Below are positions 9,122-17,992 of a stretch of 64,000 nt of DNA, in pieces. A program made the position numbers and the translations under genes. Each line of letters opens with the position of its first letter. Within the stretch, counting starts at the first letter, position 1. The notes below the pieces were generated by a model that saw nothing but the letters and a program-made list of their open reading frames with translations, was not told the origin of the DNA and ran no database searches. This DNA is from Chryseobacterium defluvii (GTDB lineage Bacteria > Bacteroidota > Bacteroidia > Flavobacteriales > Weeksellaceae): contig NZ_RBXB01000001.1 in assembly GCF_003634775.1 (NCBI RefSeq), forward strand, positions 1,302,001-1,366,000, read 5' to 3'.

Positions 9122-10030
9122 TCAATTATTTTTAAGTAAATTTTCTAAAGCAGCCTGTAAATGAGGAAATTCAAAATGAAATCCTGCATCCGTAATTTTT
9201 TGTGAAGAAGCTCTTGAGCCTTTTAATAGGGCATCTGCCAGTTCACCGAATATCAATTGTAAAACAAATTCCGGAACGTTTGGCATGAACAAAGGCTTTT
9301 TCAAAATTTCCGCAATTTTTTTAGTTAAGTTTTCATTGGTAGTATGTTCAGGAGAAACTGCATTATAAGCACCATCAATAGCTGGATTTTCTAAAGCGAA
9401 TATGTACATCGAACAAATATCATCAATATGAATCCACGGCATATACTGTTTTCCGCTTCCAAGAGGTGAGCCTATTCCCGCCTTTATGGGTGGAAGCATT
9501 TTTTTTAGTGCTCCGTCTTTTTCGGAAAGTACTACGGCTGTTCGGACTTTCACCACTCTTTCAGCTATGTTCTGCTCTTTAAAAGCATCGGCTGCTCTCT
9601 CCCATAAAACGACAACTTCGCTTAAGAAATCATTTCCGGGATCCTCTTCTTCGGTGAAAATTTTATCCGTTGTTTTGGTTCCGTAATAATTGATTCCTGA
9701 AGCGGAAATGAAAGATTTTAACTTAATATTTTTTTTTCGCAACGTTTTTAAAATCAAATCTGCAGAATCTATACGACTGGAAATGAGTTCCTTTTTTCGC
9801 TCATTTGTCCAGCGTTTCTCAGAAATATTGGCTCCGGCAAGATGAATGACATGAGCTACATTTTCAAAAGCATTTTCGTCAATTGTCTGCTGCCTGATGT
9901 CCCATTCAAATTCGTGATCATGCTGCTTTTTTCGGGTTAAGAACCGGACATCGTATTTTGGACCAATTCTTTTGGATAATTCTTTTGCAAGCATTCCACT
10001 GGCTCCGGTAATTAAAACAACTTCTTTCAT
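9122..10030 (-). CDS. TIGR01777-family epimerase/oxidoreductase (SulA/YfcH-like SDR)
   Basis: 302 residues from ATG 10030; an in-frame TTG nine bases upstream is a less likely start. The N-terminal Rossmann motif VLITGASGMLAKEL binds NAD(P). The family signatures MPWIHIDDI and GAYNAVSPEHTTN, and the C-terminal DUF1731-like region (LFMPNVPEFVLQLIFGELA), identify the extended-SDR branch called TIGR01777. Its reaction is not well defined. The gene lies 19 bp downstream of the zinc-ribbon gene and 33 bp upstream of nudK, in a minus-strand run that may begin with the arginase-HPP gene. Confidence 0.88.
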   Translation of the reverse strand: MKEVVLITGASGMLAKELSKRIGPKYDVRFLTRKKQHDHEFEWDIRQQTIDENAFENVAHVIHLAGANISEKRWTNERKKELISSRIDSADLILKTLRKKNIKLKSFISASGINYYGTKTTDKIFTEEEDPGNDFLSEVVVLWERAADAFKEQNIAERVVKVRTAVVLSEKDGALKKMLPPIKAGIGSPLGSGKQYMPWIHIDDICSMYIFALENPAIDGAYNAVSPEHTTNENLTKKIAEILKKPLFMPNVPEFVLQLIFGELADALLKGSRASSQKITDAGFHFEFPHLQAALENLLKNN

Positions 10031-10049
10031 ATTAGTCAATTCAGTTTTA

Positions 10050-10394
10050 TTATGCCTGATTTTTTACAACCAGGACAAAGTCATCCTCTAAAAGCTTATA
10101 CCCGTAATCATAGATGAATTTATATTCGGAACCGTTTTTGTAAACTTTCAGATTGGTAAAGAAATCAAAATCAAAACCCAAGCCATCCATCTTCGATTTT
10201 GCAATTTTAGTTTTACCGTCGATATTTATTTCACGAAGTATACGGTAGTTTTTGCGAAGCTTGTTGTTGATATTTCGCATCAGATTGGTAGAATCTTTAT
10301 TCTGCTTATTGTTATAGGCATTCCGGCAGGCGTCGTTGCAGAATTTTTTATCCGATCTGCCGATAATTTTTTCGCCGCATTCAAGACAGTTCAT
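10050..10394 (-). CDS. Small zinc-ribbon protein of unknown function
   Basis: 114 residues. The N-terminus has a zinc-ribbon-like set of four cysteines, C3xxC6 and C19xxxC23 (MNCLECGEKIIGRSDKKFC), the pattern seen in DUF2116-type ribbons. The remainder is basic and then beta-rich (GLGFDFDFFTNLKVYKNGSE). A nucleic-acid or protein-binding role is possible but not shown. It starts 5 bp after the arginase-HPP stop and is followed at 19 bp by the epimerase gene, so it is probably translated from their shared transcript. Confidence 0.75.
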   Translation of the reverse strand: MNCLECGEKIIGRSDKKFCNDACRNAYNNKQNKDSTNLMRNINNKLRKNYRILREINIDGKTKIAKSKMDGLGFDFDFFTNLKVYKNGSEYKFIYDYGYKLLEDDFVLVVKNQA

Positions 10395-10399
10395 AATTT

Positions 10400-11905
10400 T
10401 TATTTTTTCATTTTATGTGTATGTTCGTGTTTTTTCTTTATCAGTTTTTTCAATCTGCTGTGGGTAGGATAGCTTCTGTTGGGTGTGATATTGTTGAAGA
10501 ATAAGGCCACTAACAAAAGAATGATGCATCCTGAAAGAACAGGTGACAGGACATACCAATATCCTAATTCAGGTATTTTTCCGGTTGAACTTACTGCAAT
10601 TAAGGCTGTTGCACCACCCGGAGGGTGAAGGGTTTTGGTATATTGCATGAGAACAATAGAAAACGCTACCGCCAAAGGTGCGGAAAGCCAGATGATATCA
10701 GGGACTATCTGATATACTGTAACCCCCACAAGAGCTGAAATTACATGGCCTCCTATAAGATTTCTGGGCTGCGCCAATGGACTTTGAATAGCACCGTAAA
10801 TCAGAACGCTGGATGCTCCGAAAGATCCTATCAGAAATACATTTTCCGTTGCGGAAAGCGAATGGGATTGTAGAAACGCGATAATCCCGATTCCAAAAAA
10901 TGCTCCCAGGAACGACCAGAAATGCTCCCTGTAATCAACCAGTGTTTCTCTATAGATAACATATTTGGAAACTCTGAACGTTCTTTTTATTGTCTTCTTC
11001 ATTACGTCTTCTATTTTAGTATTCGAATTAAATGGGGTGATGAATGATTGGGTATATTCCCCGGTTGGATCATAATCCGGGTCCAGGATAGTGATTTCCA
11101 TACCCACACATCTTTCATGACCAATCAAAGGCCTTAAAATATTTCCCAGATCAGCATAGTCAATTCCATCATCCATTCTGCTGTCTACAGCGGGCATAAT
11201 TTCATCTTTAAGAACATCCACATCAAAATGGATAAAGAAACCATCTAAGTTCTTTTCATGGATCATTTTCAGGAAATCTTCCGAGGTTTTTCTAAAACCA
11301 TTCTTCCTTAGATTCTCCAAATCAAAATAATGAATACCAGAATTGATTATCTGCCCAACATATTCTTCATCATCTGTTTCTGCATTTCCTGCACAAAAAA
11401 TATTCTCCTCTAAAAAATAGGGCTTAAGATCATTAATATTCGTGAGCTTTTCATGCCCCAATCCTGAAACAATAGCCAGATCCATTCCTGCCACACCGCC
11501 GCTTGGAGAGAGTCTTGGCGGAATATAGTCTGTATGACCGTCAAGGTAGAACAACCCAAAATTTCCAAGCTGCTTTAATGCAATTGCACTTCCAATCAGG
11601 ATACTACAATCACCACCCAATATTAAATGGAATGCATTTTTATCGAAATTTTTTAGGATGAGATCGGATTGCTTTTTAGCATAGTCGATGATTTGATAAG
11701 GATTTTTCACACCGGTTTCCTCATCAAAATCCATCGTATATTCCGGAGCTTCTAATCTGAAAACCTTTTTTGGATCGATTTGCTGATGAAGGCCCAATTT
11801 TCTGAGCCAGTCCGGAAGCTTTTTAACTCCGGGTTCTACCTCATATTCTTTCTTGGTAAGTCCGAGATTAAAAGGAAACTCAAAAATGTTAATATCCTTT
11901 TTCAT
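10400..11905 (-). CDS. Arginase-family domain fused to an HPP membrane domain
   Basis: 501 residues with two parts. Residues 1-300 show the ureohydrolase (arginase/agmatinase/formiminoglutamase) motifs in order: GGDCS (97-101), DGHTD (122-126), HFDVDVL (226-232) and GMEIT (268-272). The first motif has Cys100 where arginases have the Mn-binding His (GGDH). Residues ~328-475 form an HPP-family membrane domain with about four to five hydrophobic segments and the signatures QPRNLIGGH (379-387) and LHPPGGATAL (426-435). HPP proteins are membrane proteins; some plant and cyanobacterial members have been linked to nitrite transport. A His/Lys-rich tail ends the protein. I infer a membrane-tethered amidine or guanidine hydrolase coupled to a transport-like domain. 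Activity is uncertain because of the altered ligand. Confidence 0.85.
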   Translation of the reverse strand: MKKDINIFEFPFNLGLTKKEYEVEPGVKKLPDWLRKLGLHQQIDPKKVFRLEAPEYTMDFDEETGVKNPYQIIDYAKKQSDLILKNFDKNAFHLILGGDCSILIGSAIALKQLGNFGLFYLDGHTDYIPPRLSPSGGVAGMDLAIVSGLGHEKLTNINDLKPYFLEENIFCAGNAETDDEEYVGQIINSGIHYFDLENLRKNGFRKTSEDFLKMIHEKNLDGFFIHFDVDVLKDEIMPAVDSRMDDGIDYADLGNILRPLIGHERCVGMEITILDPDYDPTGEYTQSFITPFNSNTKIEDVMKKTIKRTFRVSKYVIYRETLVDYREHFWSFLGAFFGIGIIAFLQSHSLSATENVFLIGSFGASSVLIYGAIQSPLAQPRNLIGGHVISALVGVTVYQIVPDIIWLSAPLAVAFSIVLMQYTKTLHPPGGATALIAVSSTGKIPELGYWYVLSPVLSGCIILLLVALFFNNITPNRSYPTHSRLKKLIKKKHEHTHKMKK

Positions 11906-11918
11906 AGATTGATTTTAT

Positions 11919-11945
11919 CAAAGATACGGAATTATTCGTTTGCAA
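11919..11945 (-). promoter_or_regulatory. Promoter of the arginase-HPP gene
   Basis: On the minus strand a TATCTTTG box (plus-strand 11919-11926) lies 13 bases before the ATG at 11905, with TTG 16 bases further upstream (11943-11945). The short distance predicts a leader of only a few bases. Confidence 0.5.
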
Positions 11946-12073
11946 ACGACTACAAATGAATTTAAATAGTTTTCTACCGACTTAAGCATCAAGACGACCT
12001 CAACTTTGTAACAGAGATTTGAGAAAACAGTGAACGTCTCTTATCTGAATATTAATCTAAAAAAATAAAAATT

Positions 12074-12406
12074 ATGTCACTAAGAAACAAAGTAACACTG
12101 ATTGGTTACACAGGAAAAGAAGTTGAAATGGTAAATTTCGATAACGGAAATGTAAAAGCAAGCGTGTCTTTAGCAACCAGTGATTATTACACCAATGCCA
12201 AAGGTGAAAAAGTAGAAGAAACCCAATGGCATAATCTCGTAGCTTTTGGAAAGGTAGCGGAAATCTTTCAGAAATATGTTCCTAAAGGGAAGGAAATTGC
12301 CATTGAAGGAAAACTTACATACAGATCGTATGATGACAAAGATGGAGTAAAGAAATACATTACCGAAATAAGAGTCGACGAGATTCTTCTTCTGGGAGGT
12401 AAATAA
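12074..12406 (+). CDS. ssb: Single-stranded DNA-binding protein, short form
   Basis: 110 residues forming one OB fold: MSLRNKVTLIGYTGKEVE, then ETQWHNLVAFGKVAEIFQKY and KGKEIAIEGKLTYRSYDDKD, the conserved SSB core. The usual disordered tail and acidic tip (DDDIPF-like), which recruits partner proteins in housekeeping SSBs, is missing; the protein ends EILLLGGK directly after the fold. It is therefore probably a second, specialised SSB rather than the replication one. The leader is A-rich (AAAAATAAAAATT before ATG). It is followed at 22 bp by an HRDC-domain gene on the same strand, suggesting a DNA-repair or recombination pair. Confidence 0.9.
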   Translation: MSLRNKVTLIGYTGKEVEMVNFDNGNVKASVSLATSDYYTNAKGEKVEETQWHNLVAFGKVAEIFQKYVPKGKEIAIEGKLTYRSYDDKDGVKKYITEIRVDEILLLGGK

Positions 12407-12428
12407 AGTTGAATCCTAAAAATCACAA

Positions 12429-12881
12429 ATGATGAAAACAAAGATATTTACCATAAGATTATCCGGTGATTTTCTGCATAAAGACCAGAAATCACTGGAT
12501 GATTTCCTGGGAGCTCATGAAATTATAAAAGCGGAAACTGCTTTTGTGAATAATGAAAATTATTGGTCTGTGCTCCTGTATTTTGAAGAGCTGAAATCTA
12601 TAACCGGCGTTAAAGAATCTAAAAGTATAAAGTATTCGGCTGAAAATGATATTTTGACTGTAGATGAAGAAAAAATTCTGCAGGCCCTCAAACTATGGAG
12701 AGCAGAGAAGGCTAGAGAGCACAATCTTCCCACTTATTTTATAGCCAGCAATAAAGAGCTAATGTCTGTTGCGAAGTATAAGCCGGCCAGGAAAGAAGAA
12801 TTGCTGGATATTAAAGGCTTTGGAAAGCATAAAATAGAAAATTACGGGGAGGAGATACTGGAAATACTGGAAAACGTATGA
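12429..12881 (+). CDS. HRDC-domain protein
   Basis: 150 residues. The C-terminal ~75 residues form an HRDC fold (EEKILQALKLWRAEKAREHN, then LPTYFIASNKELMSVAKYKP, then ELLDIKGFGKHKIENYG), the nucleic-acid-binding module at the C-terminus of RecQ helicases and RNase D. The N-terminal half (IFTIRLSGDFLHKDQKSLDD) resembles the accessory domain of stand-alone HRDC proteins in Bacteroidota, with no helicase or nuclease motif. Tandem ATGs allow a start at 12429 or 12432. It sits just downstream of the short ssb and before a terminator, so the two genes probably form a small operon in DNA metabolism. Confidence 0.85.
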   Translation: MMKTKIFTIRLSGDFLHKDQKSLDDFLGAHEIIKAETAFVNNENYWSVLLYFEELKSITGVKESKSIKYSAENDILTVDEEKILQALKLWRAEKAREHNLPTYFIASNKELMSVAKYKPARKEELLDIKGFGKHKIENYGEEILEILENV

Positions 12882-12913
12882 TAAAATGATGAAAAACACA
12901 AATGATTGATAAG

Positions 12914-12940
12914 AGCCGGAGAGATATACTCCGGTTTTTT
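12914..12940 (+). terminator. Rho-independent terminator after ssb-HRDC
   Basis: A CCGGAG / CTCCGG stem (12916-12921 and 12929-12934) with a 7-base loop is followed by TTTTTT. It separates the ssb-HRDC pair from hisS. Confidence 0.8.
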
Positions 12941-13028
12941 AATATGGAAATCTATGTGAAAAAGTCTTTTCAATTCCTTATTTTTGCAGGACTTATCAAT
13001 TTAATATTCATTATTTATTTTACTATAA

Positions 13029-14381
13029 ATGAAACCAGGTTTAGCAAAAGGAACAAGAGATTTTACAGCGTTAGAAGTTTCAAGAAGAAGATATATTATC
13101 AATACTTTACAGAAGAATTTCGAATTATTCGGATTTCAGCCGTTGGAAACACCCAGCTTTGAAAATCTTTCTACATTGACGGGAAAATATGGGGAGGAAG
13201 GAGACCGCCTGATCTTTAAGATTTTAAATTCAGGAGATTATACCTCTAAAGTAAATCAGGATGATTGGGAAAATAAGAATCATCAAAAACTGATTTCCCA
13301 GATATCAGATAAAGCTCTTCGCTATGACCTTACCGTGCCTTTTGCAAGATTTGTGGCGATGAACCATAATCAACTGACGTTTCCATATAAGCGGTACCAG
13401 ATTCAGCCGGTTTGGAGAGCAGACCGACCACAGAAAGGAAGGTTCAGGGAGTTTTATCAGTGCGATGCAGATGTTGTAGGAAGTGAAAGCCTTTTTCAGG
13501 AAGTAGAATTGATTCAATTGTATCTGAAATCATTTTCAGATTTAAAAGTTCCGGTAACCATCCATGTTAATAACAGGAAAATCCTTTCCGGGTTAGCAGA
13601 ATACGCCGGAATTACAGATAAACTTATTGATTTCACAGTAGCTTTAGATAAGCTTGATAAAATCGGAAAAGAAGGAGTCGTAAAAGAATTGCTGGAAAGA
13701 GAAATTTCTCAGGAGTCTATTGATAAACTTGATTTCCTGTTCACTCAATCCGATGATGCCCTTGACAACCTTCTTCAGCTTAAAGAAAAATTTGCAGGCA
13801 ATGAGATCGGCCTGAAAGGGGTAGAAGAGCTGGAATTTGTTCTTACCCAATCTTTAAGTCTTGGAGTGGATATTCAGAATTTGGTTTTCAATATTACATT
13901 AGCCAGAGGCCTGGATTATTATACAGGGGCGATCTTTGAAGTAAAAGCGGATGAAGTTCAGATGGGTTCTATAGGCGGTGGTGGAAGATATGACAACCTT
14001 ACAGAAGTTTTCGGGGTGAAAAATATTCCGGGAATAGGAATTTCCTTTGGTTTAGACAGAATCTATCTGGTTATGGAAGAATTAGGACTTTTCCCTGAAG
14101 AAGCGACTTCAAAAGTGGAATACCTGTTTGCCAATTTCGGAGGAGAAGAAGCCTTAGAAGCTTTAAAGCTGATCATTCAACTGAGAGAAAAGGGAATTGC
14201 CGCAGAATTATATCCTGAAAATGCTAAGCTGAATAAGCAATTCACCTATGCGGAAAAGAAAGGAATCAGAAATCTGGTATTCCTAGGAGAGGAAGAGATT
14301 AAAAACAGAACGGTTACCTATAAAAACCTGGAAGCCGGAGAACAAAAAACGGTTTCTTTAGATGAGTTTTTAAATAAATAG
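13029..14381 (+). CDS. hisS: Histidyl-tRNA synthetase
   Basis: 450 residues. Class II motif 2 is visible ([20 protein letters not shown]), along with the histidine-specific [10 protein letters not shown] stretch and motif 3 ([14 protein letters not shown]), then an anticodon-binding domain ([20 protein letters not shown]). It charges tRNA-His with histidine in the cytoplasm. Its length is slightly above the E. coli enzyme (424), as is usual for Bacteroidota. A TATTTTTG box at 12979-12986 is a possible -7 element. The LRR gene begins 2 bp after its stop, so the two share a transcript. Confidence 0.96.
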   Translation: MKPGLAKGTRDFTALEVSRRRYIINTLQKNFELFGFQPLETPSFENLSTLTGKYGEEGDRLIFKILNSGDYTSKVNQDDWENKNHQKLISQISDKALRYDLTVPFARFVAMNHNQLTFPYKRYQIQPVWRADRPQKGRFREFYQCDADVVGSESLFQEVELIQLYLKSFSDLKVPVTIHVNNRKILSGLAEYAGITDKLIDFTVALDKLDKIGKEGVVKELLEREISQESIDKLDFLFTQSDDALDNLLQLKEKFAGNEIGLKGVEELEFVLTQSLSLGVDIQNLVFNITLARGLDYYTGAIFEVKADEVQMGSIGGGGRYDNLTEVFGVKNIPGIGISFGLDRIYLVMEELGLFPEEATSKVEYLFANFGGEEALEALKLIIQLREKGIAAELYPENAKLNKQFTYAEKKGIRNLVFLGEEEIKNRTVTYKNLEAGEQKTVSLDEFLNK

Positions 14382-14383
14382 CC

Positions 14384-15454
14384 ATGAAAAAAAAACTTTT
14401 ATTACTTTTTGTAATAGCTTTTCTGGATGTTAAGGCACAATTGCCCCCACCTCCGGCACCGGCGGATCAGATAGAGCAATCAGACCACATCAATTTATAT
14501 GATGTTAAAGAAATTCCGGAAAAAATTTTCTCATGGAATATTAAAGGTTTAACGATTAACGGGAAGCCGGATTTAAGAGAAATTCCTGATAAAATTGGAA
14601 ACCTGAAAGCGTTAAGCGGATTTGCTTTAAAGGACGGAAGTGTAACCTCATTGCCTGAAGAATTTTCAACTCTTCAGAACCTGCAACATGTTTCCATTAA
14701 TTCTAACGAATTTGTTGAGATTCCAAAAGAGATTTTTAAGCTTAAAAATCTTGAAAATCTTGAATTTCTCAGCTATAAATTGGATCAGTTTCCTAATGAG
14801 CTGGGTAATCTTGTGAATCTAAAAACTTTAAAGCTATCAAAAAGTTTATATTGGGGAGGAGCGATCACCAGTGAAAAGCAGGTTTTTAAAGATTTAATTT
14901 TACCTTCTTCTATTGGTAAATTGAAAAAATTGGAACGATTAACACTTCAATCCAATAACTTGAAAAAATTGCCATCAGAAATAGGTAATTTGGAAAATTT
15001 AAAGGTACTGGATATGTCATACAATTCATTAGAAATCCTGCCACCTACCTTTTCTAAGCTTAAAAAGTTGGAGTCTGTTGAAATCAGAAGAAATAAATTG
15101 AATGTTTTTCCTACAATACTTTATGAACTGGAAAATCTGAGAGAAATTAATCTCAATGAAAATAATATAGTTAATATTCCTTCCGGAATAGGGAAACTCA
15201 AGCAATTAGAATATCTCAGTCTTTCAGGAAATAAGCTTTCAACCCCATCATTATTGGAACTCTATAAGCTGGAAAGTCTGGTAACGTTGGACTTGAATGA
15301 CAATCAGCTTGAAAATCTGCCTGCTGGAATTGAAAACCTGAAAAAGTTAGAGCTTTTATCCATTGCGGGTAATAAAATATCACCGGAAAATATGAAAAAA
15401 CTCAAACAGCTTTTACCTAAAACATTAATTGTAGAAACTAAGCCTGCATACTAA
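14384..15454 (+). CDS. Secreted leucine-rich-repeat protein
   Basis: 356 residues. A signal peptide (MKKKLLLLFVIAFLDVKAQ) is followed by a Pro-rich linker and then about ten LRR units of the form LxxLxxLxLxxNxLxxLPxxIxxL; good examples are LERLTLQSNNLKKLPSEIG and LKVLDMSYNSLEILPPTF. Such LRRs make a curved protein-binding surface. Export plus absence of other domains suggests a periplasmic or surface binding protein. It starts 2 bp after hisS, but there is no evident functional link. No membrane anchor, sorting domain or lipobox is seen. Confidence 0.88.
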   Translation: MKKKLLLLFVIAFLDVKAQLPPPPAPADQIEQSDHINLYDVKEIPEKIFSWNIKGLTINGKPDLREIPDKIGNLKALSGFALKDGSVTSLPEEFSTLQNLQHVSINSNEFVEIPKEIFKLKNLENLEFLSYKLDQFPNELGNLVNLKTLKLSKSLYWGGAITSEKQVFKDLILPSSIGKLKKLERLTLQSNNLKKLPSEIGNLENLKVLDMSYNSLEILPPTFSKLKKLESVEIRRNKLNVFPTILYELENLREINLNENNIVNIPSGIGKLKQLEYLSLSGNKLSTPSLLELYKLESLVTLDLNDNQLENLPAGIENLKKLELLSIAGNKISPENMKKLKQLLPKTLIVETKPAY

Positions 15455-15519
15455 TGAATTGCTGTGATATTGAAGAATTATTGTAATCAACTATCCCCGG
15501 AAACTAATTTGTAATTCAA

Positions 15520-16176
15520 GTGAAAAAAGAAGTCTCCATCGATGTTGTTGAAAAATGGCTCAAGGGCTGGTCTTTGTCGAGAGATTTGCCGTTACCTCTC
15601 AGATATAAGTCAGGGTTCATGGTAAATGTTGGCGAAGAAAAGCAAAAAACACGATATGTATTTCCTGAGCTTAATGATGATTTTTTTCGGTCAGCAGAAA
15701 CTATTGATGATCCCTGGGTTTTCTTAAAAGTCTGTGCTTCTTATAATGAATTTAAAGCCAGGATTCCTGAAAAATGGATTCATCAGCCGCAGGGGTATAT
15801 GATGTCCTGTTTCGCTCCGATGAATATTGCGGATGTGGAGCTGAGTAGTGAATATAAACTGGATTTCAGTGAAAATAATTCTACAGTTATCATTAGAATT
15901 CTTACTGAAAATGGAAAATTGGCTTCAATCGGCCGCGTAGTTCTTATAGATGATTTGGCTGTTTATGACAGGATTTTAACCGAAAATAACCACAGAAGAA
16001 AAGGTTTGGCAACTATTCTGATGAAAGAGCTCGAAAAAATAGCTATATCAAAAGGAGTTTTCAATAATTTCTTGGTCGCAACACAACAAGGCAGGCTATT
16101 GTATGAATCATTAGGTTGGGAGCTGTATTGTCTTTATTCGTCCATAGTTATTCCGGGGAAAAATTCCAACAAATAA
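15520..16176 (+). CDS. GNAT-family N-acetyltransferase
   Basis: 218 residues beginning at a GTG codon (GTGAAAAAAGAAGTC); no closer ATG keeps the N-terminal sequence. The GNAT core is in the C-terminal half: LASIGRVVLIDDLAVYDRIL, then the acetyl-CoA-binding loop NNHRRKGLATILMKELEKIA and the final GRLLYESLGWELY strand. The acceptor substrate is unknown. The N-terminal ~100 residues are not recognisable and may set specificity. The gene follows the LRR gene after 65 bp. Confidence 0.85.
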   Translation: MKKEVSIDVVEKWLKGWSLSRDLPLPLRYKSGFMVNVGEEKQKTRYVFPELNDDFFRSAETIDDPWVFLKVCASYNEFKARIPEKWIHQPQGYMMSCFAPMNIADVELSSEYKLDFSENNSTVIIRILTENGKLASIGRVVLIDDLAVYDRILTENNHRRKGLATILMKELEKIAISKGVFNNFLVATQQGRLLYESLGWELYCLYSSIVIPGKNSNK

Positions 16177-16238
16177 ATCGGCATATTCAAAAAAAGAGTA
16201 ATTTACACTCGTAAAATATAACCGCTAAAACTTAAATA

Positions 16239-16775
16239 ATGAGTGAAAGATCGAGACTTGATGAAATCCGGGAAGAGCTGGAAAAATTAGATATCAATCC
16301 TACATTCTTTGCCCGAAAGGAAATCCGTGAATTGCCCAATGTACTTTCTCAGGATGAAAAAATCGTGTATCTGGTAGAAGGAAGAAATAAAACTTCCAAT
16401 CACCATATCCTTTTAGTGGCTACAGACAGGAGATTGATTTTTATAGATAAAGAATTCCTGTATGGACTTAAAGTGGAAGATTTCTCGTATGATAAAGTAA
16501 CTTCCCTGCAGTATGAAACGGAGTTTATGCTGGCTTCCATAGATGTTCATATTTCAGGAAATATCGTTGAAATTGACGGAGTAGGAAAGTATGAGGCAGA
16601 ATTGTTCTGTGAAAAAGTAAGAGATTTTATGTCTCGTCCTAAAGAGTATTTTCAAAGCAAACCCGGACCTACGGTTTTAGATCAGCTGGAACAGCTCGGC
16701 AGGTTAAAAGAAAGTGGGGTCTTAACTGAGGAAGAGTTTCAGGAACAGAAGAAAAAACTGTTGGGAAAGTTGTAA
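16239..16775 (+). CDS. Bacterial PH-domain protein with SHOCT tail
   Basis: 178 residues without signal peptide. The central region (KIVYLVEGRNKTSNHHILLV, then TDRRLIFIDKEFLYGLKVED, then SYDKVTSLQYE) matches the bacterial PH-like (bPH/YokE-like) fold. The last ~30 residues (LEQLGRLKESGVLTEEEFQE plus a KKKLL tail) are a SHOCT motif, a short oligomerisation module. Proteins of this kind are cytoplasmic and of unknown role, though often stress-related. No operon partner is certain; the methyltransferase follows 37 bp later. Confidence 0.82.
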   Translation: MSERSRLDEIREELEKLDINPTFFARKEIRELPNVLSQDEKIVYLVEGRNKTSNHHILLVATDRRLIFIDKEFLYGLKVEDFSYDKVTSLQYETEFMLASIDVHISGNIVEIDGVGKYEAELFCEKVRDFMSRPKEYFQSKPGPTVLDQLEQLGRLKESGVLTEEEFQEQKKKLLGKL

Positions 16776-16812
16776 TCAATTAATTTTAAAAAATTTCACC
16801 AGCCTGCATATT

Positions 16813-17610
16813 ATGAAAAACTATCTTGAAATCAACAAAAATTCCTGGAATGCTAAAGTAGAACCCCATCTGAAATCGGATTTCTATTTTGTGGATGATT
16901 TTTTAAAGGGAAGAAACTCTTTAAACTCTATTGAACTTGATCTTTTGGGTGATATCAAAGGAAAAAATATACTACATCTTCAGTGCCACTTCGGGCAGGA
17001 TTCCATCTCACTCTCAAGGTTAGGAGCGAAGGTTACAGGGATTGATTTATCTGATAAAGCAATAGATGCGGCAAAGGATCTGGCTAAACAATGCAATACC
17101 GATACGGAATTTATCTGCTCGGATGTGTATGACCTTCCGAATGTTCTGGATCAAAAATTTGATATCGTTTTTACCAGTTATGGTACCATCGGATGGCTTC
17201 CGGATCTGGAAAAATGGGCGAAAGTGATCAGGCATTTTTTAAAGGCGGACGGGAAATTTATCATGGCAGAATTTCATCCTGTGGTATGGATGTTTGATGA
17301 TGATTTTAAGGAAGTAGCCTATAATTATTTCAATGAGAAACCCATTGTAGAAACCTATGAAGGTACCTATGCCGATTTTTCTGCTGATATCGTTCAGGAA
17401 TATGTAATGTGGAATCATTCTCTTGCTGAAGTTCTTCAGAATTTGCTTTACTGCAAGCTTGAATTAAAAGAATTCCGGGAATTCGACTGGTCTCCTTATC
17501 CTTGTTTTAAACATGTGGAAGAGTTTGAAAAGGGAAAATGGAGGATACCACAACTCGGAAATAAAATCCCGATGGTCTATGCATTAATGGCACAAAAAAA
17601 GTCACCATAA
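16813..17610 (+). CDS. Class I SAM-dependent methyltransferase
   Basis: 265 residues. Motif I reads NILHLQCHFGQDSISLSRLG, followed by the acidic end of strand 2 (VTGIDLSDKAI) and motif IV (FDIVFTSYGTIGWLPDLEKW), giving a Rossmann-like methyltransferase. The substrate is not evident; this subfamily is common in Bacteroidota and is annotated only as methyltransferase. Its stop codon lies inside a hairpin (17595-17629) that probably terminates transcription. Confidence 0.85.
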   Translation: MKNYLEINKNSWNAKVEPHLKSDFYFVDDFLKGRNSLNSIELDLLGDIKGKNILHLQCHFGQDSISLSRLGAKVTGIDLSDKAIDAAKDLAKQCNTDTEFICSDVYDLPNVLDQKFDIVFTSYGTIGWLPDLEKWAKVIRHFLKADGKFIMAEFHPVVWMFDDDFKEVAYNYFNEKPIVETYEGTYADFSADIVQEYVMWNHSLAEVLQNLLYCKLELKEFREFDWSPYPCFKHVEEFEKGKWRIPQLGNKIPMVYALMAQKKSP

Positions 17611-17629
17611 ATGTTATATGATGACTTTT
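17595..17629 (+). terminator. Candidate terminator overlapping the methyltransferase stop
   Basis: AAAAGTCA (17597-17604) pairs with TGACTTTT (17622-17629), with further pairing inside after one mismatch. The stop codon TAA (17608-17610) is within the hairpin. The T run is short, so the call is moderate. Confidence 0.45.
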
Positions 17630-17658
17630 CAATATATGAATGTTAAAAAAACTAATTC

Positions 17659-17895
17659 TTAATTAATAGAATCTTCAGTCTTTGTTTTCACTTCATCAAC
17701 TTTGTTCTGAACCTGAGAAGCTACTTCATTGGCTTTGCTTTTAAGATCATTTCCCCATTTATTAAGGTTGTCTTTTGCTGTATTGATCTTATCCTTTACC
17801 GCCTGTTGCTGTTCAGGAGTTGATTTTTTATATTTCCAGTAAGCTAATGCACCTAAACCTAATAAAGCCAGTAAGCCGTTTGTTTTATTTCCCAT
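17659..17895 (-). CDS. Small membrane-anchored YtxH-like protein
   Basis: 78 residues. One N-terminal hydrophobic segment (NGLLALLGLGALAYWKYKK) is followed by a long charged amphipathic helix with repeating Lys/Asp/Gln-Val pattern (VASQVQNKVDEVKTKTEDS). This resembles YtxH/apolipoprotein-like stress proteins, which sit in the cytoplasmic membrane. It stands alone between the methyltransferase and the cyanophycin module. Function unknown. Confidence 0.75.
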   Translation of the reverse strand: MGNKTNGLLALLGLGALAYWKYKKSTPEQQQAVKDKINTAKDNLNKWGNDLKSKANEVASQVQNKVDEVKTKTEDSIN

Positions 17896-17992
17896 GATTT
17901 CCGATTTTTAGTTAATAATATTAAAATTTGTTATATAGTATCATGTAAAATACGTGCCAAAAAAATACCGGGAATTATAAAATAATGTTAAA

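Noticed and set aside
12902..13162. 86-codon plus-strand ORF upstream of and overlapping hisS
   Set aside because: It overlaps the conserved hisS N-terminus in another frame, starts inside a terminator region and shows no family features.
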